A stretch of DNA of 36,129 bases from NCBI RefSeq assembly GCF_023276435.1, contig NZ_JALLPO010000068.1:1-36129 (forward strand). Reading direction: 5' to 3'. Made by a program: the position numbers and the translations under genes. The DNA comes from Sphaerisporangium perillae (GTDB lineage: Bacteria; Actinomycetota; Actinomycetes; Streptosporangiales; Streptosporangiaceae). The notes beneath the pieces were generated by a model, which was given only the letters and a program-made list of their open reading frames with translations, was not told the origin of the DNA and did not search any database. This document shows positions 32,336 through 36,129 of this stretch, in pieces (positions within the stretch are counted from its first letter, which is position 1; each line of letters starts with the position of its first letter).

Positions 32336-33588
32336 TCGATCACCCATGGCGCACGGGCGCGGAAGGCCTCGATCGCTCGGTCGACGGCGTCCTGGCCAGG
32401 GCCGGTCGCGCGGATGACGCCCAGGTAGTCGCGGTTGGTGTGGGTGAGCTCGACGGTGTCGCCGGGCGAGCGCAGCGGCCGGTGGCGGAGCCGTACGCCG
32501 GCGATCGTCTCCTCGGTGTCCCCTGGGGCCTCCTTGACGAGTCCGGACCGGTCGGCGACGAGGCTCACCGCCGCGCCGTGGCCGGACACGGGCGGGGGTG
32601 CCGTCGCGGGTTCGCCGAGATGGACCCGGAGGATCCATTCGAACAGCGGCACCCCGAGCAGTTCGGCGAGCAGGAAGTCGCAGCCGTCACCGATGAGCCG
32701 GTAGTTGACCTCCACGATGCGCGGTCCTCGCGCGGTGAGGACGTACTCGGTGTGGCAGGCCCCGAAGCCGACCCCGATCGCGCCGAGAGCGCGCAGGACG
32801 TGCTCGTGCGGCGCGGGGTCCGAAGAGCGCGCGACGTGTTCATGCGGCACGGAGTCCGCTGCCTGTACGTGCTCGTGCGGCACAGGGCTCCAGGAGCGCC
32901 CGACGTGCTCGTGCGGTGGGGGATCCCAGTCGAGCCGTTCTTCCACGAAGTGCGGAAGCGGGCCGAGGGTGGTGCGGAAGCCGCCCAGGACGTGCAGGGT
33001 GCGGCCGTCGCCCAGGGTTTCGAGGGTGTGCAGCGGCCCTTCGAGGTACTCCTCGGCGACGAGGGTCGCGCCGGGGCGCCGTTCCCGGATGCCGGTGACG
33101 GCCGTGGCAAGCTCGCGGTCGTCGCGGGCGAGGATGACGTCCTCGCTGGCGACCCCTTCGCGCGGTTTGACCACGACCGGGTACGGCAGGTCGCCGGGCA
33201 GCGATTGGCCGGGCGCGAGCCGCGCGGACCGTACCTCCTCGACTCCGGCGGCGGCGAGCCTGTGCCGGGTGAGCGCCTTGTTCTTGGCGGTCAGGCAGGC
33301 ACGCCAGTCCTTTCCCGGCACCCCGAAGTAGCCGGCGGCCAGGGCGGTCTCCGGCTGTACATGGTCGGAGTTGGAGAAGATCGCGTCGGGGCGGTGGTGG
33401 CGCGCGATGGTGTCGACGATCGAGCGCGTGTCCCGGACGTCGGTCCGCAGCACCTCCACGGCCTCGCCGGTGTAACGCTCCGGCTGGTCGGTGAGGAGCG
33501 TCACCTCGCAGCCCAGGGCATGGGCCGCGGGGAGGAAGCCGTCGGTGACCGCTTCGGTCGGATTGAGCGCGGTGAGGTACAGCCGCAC
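32332..33588 (-). CDS. ATP-grasp ligase, PvsA-like (siderophore biosynthesis)
   Basis: This 418-residue ATP-grasp enzyme ligates a carboxylate to an amine through an acyl phosphate. An N-terminal Rossmann-like region (LTALNPTEAVTDGFLPAAHA) leads to the ATP-grasp core: PYPVVVKPREGVASEDV (ATP-binding Lys), TLVAEEYLEGPLHTLETL (hinge), and GPRIVEVNYRLIGDGCDFLL (metal-binding Glu and Asn). A PHEHV tandem repeat is inserted before HVLRALGAIGVGFGACHTEY. PvsA of vibrioferrin is an ATP-grasp enzyme in the same first position of its operon, proposed to make the alanine amide. The start GTG 33588 (VRLYLTALNP) has GGGGGTG upstream; the iron box lies 17 bp further up. It is first in a four-gene operon with 4-base overlaps throughout. 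Confidence 0.85.
   Translation of the reverse strand: MRLYLTALNPTEAVTDGFLPAAHALGCEVTLLTDQPERYTGEAVEVLRTDVRDTRSIVDTIARHHRPDAIFSNSDHVQPETALAAGYFGVPGKDWRACLTAKNKALTRHRLAAAGVEEVRSARLAPGQSLPGDLPYPVVVKPREGVASEDVILARDDRELATAVTGIRERRPGATLVAEEYLEGPLHTLETLGDGRTLHVLGGFRTTLGPLPHFVEERLDWDPPPHEHVGRSWSPVPHEHVQAADSVPHEHVARSSDPAPHEHVLRALGAIGVGFGACHTEYVLTARGPRIVEVNYRLIGDGCDFLLAELLGVPLFEWILRVHLGEPATAPPPVSGHGAAVSLVADRSGLVKEAPGDTEETIAGVRLRHRPLRSPGDTVELTHTNRDYLGVIRATGPGQDAVDRAIEAFRARAPWVIE
32798..32925. repeat. In-frame PHEHV tandem repeat in the ATP-grasp ligase
   Basis: Four copies of PHEHV occur at 11-12-residue steps (PHEHVGRSWSPV, PHEHVQAADSV, PHEHVARSSDPA, PHEHV), with a DNA period of 33-36 bp. The His-rich character differs from the Asn- and Ala-rich arrays in the NIS genes. 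Confidence 0.85.
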
Positions 33589-33604
33589 GCAGGGCACCCC
33601 CGAG

Positions 33605-33623
33605 ACAGGTAAGGCTAACCTAA
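33605..33623. promoter_or_regulatory. DtxR/IdeR-type iron box
   Basis: ACAGGTAAGGCTAACCTAA matches the IdeR/DmdR consensus TTAGGTTAGGCTAACCTAA at 16 of 19 positions. It lies 17 bp upstream of the ATP-grasp start. A minus-strand -10-like TAGGAT (33637-33632) places transcription start beside or inside the box, the classic position for iron-dependent repression. Confidence 0.88.
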
Positions 33624-33675
33624 CTCGCCGAATCCTAGCTGTACGGAGATCAGCGCGCTGCCGGACATGCAAATC

Positions 33676-33692
33676 ACACGGAATGTCCGTGT
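33676..33692. promoter_or_regulatory. 17-bp palindrome in the siderophore-nudC divergent region
   Basis: ACACGGA atg TCCGTGT is a perfect 7-bp dyad with a 3-nt centre. It lies about 53 bp from the iron box and 80 bp before the nudC start. It does not resemble an iron box, so a second regulator may act here. Confidence 0.5.
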
Positions 33693-33771
33693 TGTCGGTT
33701 TGCGTTAGGGCTTTCGGACGGTCATCCGCGGCGGCATTAGGATGGACAATCTGCTGGGAGGGGAGACGCAC

Positions 33772-34761
33772 GTGGGGGAGATCTCGCAAGGTGAGCGGTT
33801 GCTCGGGCCCTTGCTCCTGGCGCGGGGAGGAGTCGACAGGTCTGGCGTTCACCGCAATGACGAGGCCTGGCTGAAGTCCGCCTGGGCCGATCCCGCCACC
33901 CGCGTCCTGCTCATCAACGACGGAAACACGCTGGTCCGCCGCGAGAACGGCACGGCCGAACTCGTGTTCCTCGCGCCCCACCAGGCTCCGGCGGGCGAGC
34001 GCTACCTGCTCGGCGTCGATCCCGAAGGGGTCGCCTACTTCGCCGTCGCCGTCGAGGCGCCGCTGCCCTTGCCCGCCCCGCTGCCGCTGCCCGAGGGCAC
34101 GGAGGTGGCCGAGGCGATCCAGGACGTCCCCGACTGGGCCGACGTCGCCACGGAGGGGCTGCGCAAGGCCGGGGCCGCGCTCGGAGATCGCGACGCCGGG
34201 CTGCTGGTCAACGCGGTCGCCCTGGAGGCCTGGCACGCGACCCATGACCACTGCCCGAGGTGCGGCAGCGAGACGAACATCGTCGCCGGCGGTCACATGC
34301 GGGTCTGTCCCGTGGACGACAGCCAGCACTTCCCCCGGGTCGATCCCGCCGTCATCATGCTGGTCCACGACGGGGACGACCGCTGCCTGCTCGCCCGGGG
34401 TCCCCAGTGGCCCGAGGGCCGGTTCTCGGTCCTCGCGGGGTTCGTCGAGCCAGGCGAGTCGCTGGAGCAGGCCGTCGCGCGGGAGGTCTTCGAGGAGGTC
34501 GGCGTCACGGTCGCCGAGCCTCGCTATCTAGGCAGCCAGCCGTGGCCCTTCCCGCGCAGCCTGATGCTCGGGTTCTTCGCCAAGGCCACCTCCACGAGGA
34601 TCACCTGTGATCCCGAGGAGATCGCCGAGGCGGTCTGGCTGACCCGCGCCGAGCTGGGCGCCGCCGTGGAGAACGGCGACATCCGGCTGCCGCCCGGGGT
34701 CTCGATCGCCCGCCGCCTCATCGAGACCTGGTACGGCTCCTACCTCCCCGGCGACTGGTGA
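33772..34761 (+). CDS. nudC: NAD(+)/NADH diphosphatase (NudC family)
   Basis: This 329-residue Nudix hydrolase cleaves NADH to NMNH and AMP, and in other bacteria removes NAD caps from RNA. The Nudix box spans 223-245 (GFVEPGESLEQAVAREVFEE then VGV), with Glu residues for metal binding. The NADH-pyrophosphatase signature SQPWPFPRSLMLGF follows. A zinc-ribbon region has Cys161, Cys164 and Cys179; the expected fourth Cys is Asp182, so zinc binding may be altered. GTG 33772 is chosen because a GGAGGGGAG purine run lies about 8 nt upstream and homologues start close to this point (GERLLGPLLLARGGVDR). An in-frame ATG at 33742 overlaps a -10-like TAGGAT. In mycobacteria nudC is near adnAB and mycoredoxin, as here. 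Confidence 0.92.
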   Translation: MGEISQGERLLGPLLLARGGVDRSGVHRNDEAWLKSAWADPATRVLLINDGNTLVRRENGTAELVFLAPHQAPAGERYLLGVDPEGVAYFAVAVEAPLPLPAPLPLPEGTEVAEAIQDVPDWADVATEGLRKAGAALGDRDAGLLVNAVALEAWHATHDHCPRCGSETNIVAGGHMRVCPVDDSQHFPRVDPAVIMLVHDGDDRCLLARGPQWPEGRFSVLAGFVEPGESLEQAVAREVFEEVGVTVAEPRYLGSQPWPFPRSLMLGFFAKATSTRITCDPEEIAEAVWLTRAELGAAVENGDIRLPPGVSIARRLIETWYGSYLPGDW

Positions 34762-34814
34762 CCTCGGGGCCTCGCCGCTGATCCGGACCGACCCGCGCCA
34801 CCCTTGTAACGACG

Positions 34815-34845
34815 ACCGGCGACCGGGGAGACCCCGATCGCCGGT
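34815..34845. terminator. Bidirectional terminator hairpin
   Basis: ACCGGCGACCGGGG aga CCCCGATCGCCGGT forms a 14-bp stem with one C-A mismatch and a 3-nt loop. It lies between the convergent nudC (ends 34761) and mycoredoxin (ends 34868) genes. Confidence 0.75.
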
Positions 34846-34867
34846 GGACCGCCGCGTCGTCGTCGTG

Positions 34868-35113
34868 TCAGGCCTGGGCCTTCGCCAGCAGACCCTTCAG
34901 CTGGATGACCGACGGGTTGGTCAGGGTGGTCCCGTCTTCGAGGACCACTGTGGGGACGACCTGGTTCCCGCCGTTGACGCTCATCACGAACTTCGCCGCG
35001 TCGGGGTTGGCCTCGATGTCGATCTCCTCGTAGGAGATGCCTTCCCGCGTCAGCTGGCCCTTGAGTCTCTTGCACGGGCCGCACCAGCTGGTGGTGTACA
35101 CCTTGAGCGCCAT
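34868..35113 (-). CDS. mrx1: Mycoredoxin (glutaredoxin-like, Mrx1 family)
   Basis: This 81-residue thioredoxin-fold protein reduces mycothiol mixed disulfides. The start MALKVYTTSWCGPCKRLK places the active-site cysteines at 11 and 14. The motif here is CGPC, where the well-studied M. tuberculosis Mrx1 has, from memory, CGYC. VNGGNQVVPTVVLEDG (cis-Pro loop) and TLTNPSV are typical of mycoredoxin and argue against thioredoxin. ATG 35113 is chosen from the family start; a purine stretch GAAGGGA lies about 12 nt upstream, slightly far. Its location near nudC and adnAB is the conserved actinobacterial arrangement. Here it points against nudC instead of with it. Confidence 0.88.
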   Translation of the reverse strand: MALKVYTTSWCGPCKRLKGQLTREGISYEEIDIEANPDAAKFVMSVNGGNQVVPTVVLEDGTTLTNPSVIQLKGLLAKAQA

Positions 35114-35182
35114 AGCGTGATTTATCCCTTCACGTCCTCCGACCGGCCTTGGCACTAGCCGACAACACTGTGAACATCGCTC

Positions 35183-35240
35183 GTGTTCCCGGGCGATGGG
35201 ACGTCAGTGAGTGTTCCCGGGCGGATCGGACGTCAGTGGG
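35183..35240. repeat. 28-29-bp tandem duplication spanning the hydrolase stop codon
   Basis: GTGTTCCCGGGCG starts each unit (35183 and 35211), and GGACGTCAGTG ends each. They differ by one inserted base and a few substitutions. The second unit contains the hydrolase TGA stop (TCA at 35233-35235), and the first carries a duplicate of it. Confidence 0.85.
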
Positions 35241-36129
35241 TGTTCACCTTGCGCAGGGACGGCATCTGGCTGGACGTCGTCTGGGGCGTGCCGGTCTTGG
35301 CCGGAGCAGCGAGCTTGCCGGCGACCCACTCGCGGACGCCATCGGCCACACCGGGCTCGCGGTAGAGCGGCGAGCTGTGGAAGTACCCCGGCACGACCCG
35401 GATGTTCATGGCCACGCCCACCTGGTTGAGCTGCTCCTTCAGCAGCTCGCTCTGGTAGGCCGGCACGAACTCGTCCTTGGAGTGCACGGTCAGCACGGGC
35501 GCGTCGTGGGCGCTGGCATGCCAGGGCACCTCCATGCTCGACCAGACCTTCGCGCACGCACCGGTGGGGCGGCAGCCGCCGGCCAGCGCGATGGCGGCCT
35601 GGCGGAGCTTGCGCTGGTCGTAGTCGGCGCCCTCGTCGCCGTCGGAGTAGGCGGTGAGCGGGGAGACCACCGGCGAGATGCCGACGACGCCGCGCAGCCC
35701 CGGGAGCCCGTCCTTGTAGGTGCCGACCGCGGTCGCGAGGTGCCCGCCGGCCGAGAACCCGACGACCACGTAGCGGTCGGGGTCGAAGGAGAAGAAGTCG
35801 GCGTGCCTGCGGGCCGTGGCGATGGCGGCCAGCGTGTCGGTGCGCTGCGCCGGCCAGGCGGCCTCCTGCGACAGCCGGTAGTTGATGTTGAAGACCGTGT
35901 AGCCCATCTCGGCGTACGAGCGGCTGACCTCGGTCATGTACTTCTTGTCACCGCTGTTCCACCAGCCGCCGTGGATGATGAACACGCCCGGCCTGCGCCC
36001 GGCGTCCGGCTGCCACCACACGTCCATGCGCTGGCGCGCCGACTGCCGGCCGTAGGAGTAGGTGCGCACGACGGTCGAGGCCAGGACCTCCTCGGGGGAG
36101 GTGGGGGTGGGGGTGGGGGTGGGGGTCGG
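35233..36129 (-). CDS. Secreted alpha/beta hydrolase (BD-FAE/esterase-like), 5' end outside window
   Basis: The frame is open to the right edge, so the N-terminus, probably a signal peptide, is missing. The first visible residues are a Thr-Pro repeat (PTPTPTPTPT) and SPEEVLASTVVRTYSYGRQS, a typical secreted-protein linker. The hydrolase domain has the oxyanion motif IIHGGWWNSGDK, nucleophile elbow VVGFSAGGHLA, catalytic Asp in VHSKDEFVP and His in GYFHSSP. It resembles the hormone-sensitive-lipase/BD-FAE-like esterases, which hydrolyse acyl or feruloyl esters. An internal GTG at 36069 would give 278 residues, but the in-frame linker upstream makes a longer protein likelier. Substrate is unknown. 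It is the first gene after mycoredoxin, where uvrD2 stands in M. tuberculosis. Confidence 0.85.
   Translation of the reverse strand, partial: PTPTPTPTPTSPEEVLASTVVRTYSYGRQSARQRMDVWWQPDAGRRPGVFIIHGGWWNSGDKKYMTEVSRSYAEMGYTVFNINYRLSQEAAWPAQRTDTLAAIATARRHADFFSFDPDRYVVVGFSAGGHLATAVGTYKDGLPGLRGVVGISPVVSPLTAYSDGDEGADYDQRKLRQAAIALAGGCRPTGACAKVWSSMEVPWHASAHDAPVLTVHSKDEFVPAYQSELLKEQLNQVGVAMNIRVVPGYFHSSPLYREPGVADGVREWVAGKLAAPAKTGTPQTTSSQMPSLRKVNTH
36100..36126 (+). repeat. G-tract microsatellite encoding the Thr-Pro linker
   Basis: Four GGGGG runs separated by single T residues form a 6-bp repeat that encodes alternating Pro-Thr on the minus strand. It could form a G-quadruplex on the plus strand, which is the template strand for the hydrolase gene. 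Confidence 0.8.

Overview
This window is very GC-rich actinobacterial DNA, most likely from the Streptosporangiales (Streptosporangiaceae-like), although no single marker fixes the genus. The evidence is strong G/C bias at third codon positions, an adnA-adnB helicase-nuclease pair, mycothiol-type enzymes (two maleylpyruvate-isomerase/DinB-fold proteins and a mycoredoxin), a DtxR/IdeR-type iron box, a LuxR-type large ATPase regulator, and the HTH-DUF5753 and DUF222-HNH families. I saw no tRNA, rRNA, CRISPR array or insertion sequence.

Layout. 1-8.6 kb: the end of a PemK/MazF-like gene, a large LAL regulator, a secreted M4 metalloprotease with two Ig-like repeats and a P-domain, a Xi-class glutathione-S-transferase-like reductase and an EamA transporter. 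8.9-15.7 kb: adnA and adnB, the two subunits of the recombinational end-processing motor-nuclease. 15.7-22.0 kb: an accessory stretch rich in decayed genes, namely an antitoxin beside a frameshifted vapC, a broken HTH-DUF5753 regulator, a repeat-filled DUF222-HNH protein, two mycothiol-dependent-fold enzymes and a methyltransferase remnant. 22.0-26.8 kb: an alpha/beta hydrolase, a DUF998 membrane protein and a DGPF (YCII)-ECF42 sigma operon. The sigma factor carries a truncated tyrosine-recombinase-like domain at its C-terminus. 26.8-33.6 kb: a four-gene minus-strand operon (ATP-grasp ligase, NIS synthetase, NIS synthetase, PLP decarboxylase) with 4-base overlaps at each junction and an iron box at its promoter. 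33.7-36.1 kb: nudC, mycoredoxin and the 5'-truncated (window-edge) gene of a secreted alpha/beta hydrolase.

How the genes work together. The siderophore operon has the same gene order as vibrioferrin/xanthoferrin pvsA-B-(C)-D-E, lacking only the pvsC exporter. I infer a citrate-based carboxylate siderophore made under iron limitation. In mycobacteria adnAB, nudC and mycoredoxin are near neighbours. Here about 18 kb of accessory DNA separates adnB from nudC, so the siderophore operon, sigma operon and pseudogenes appear to fill an insertion hotspot in a conserved DNA-repair/redox neighbourhood.

A recurring oddity is short tandem duplication. Inside genes the repeat periods are multiples of three (18, 24, 36, 39 and 48 bp) and add low-complexity loops to conserved enzymes. 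Between genes the periods are arbitrary (16, 17, 25, 28, 32 and about 38 bp), and twice they duplicate a stop codon.
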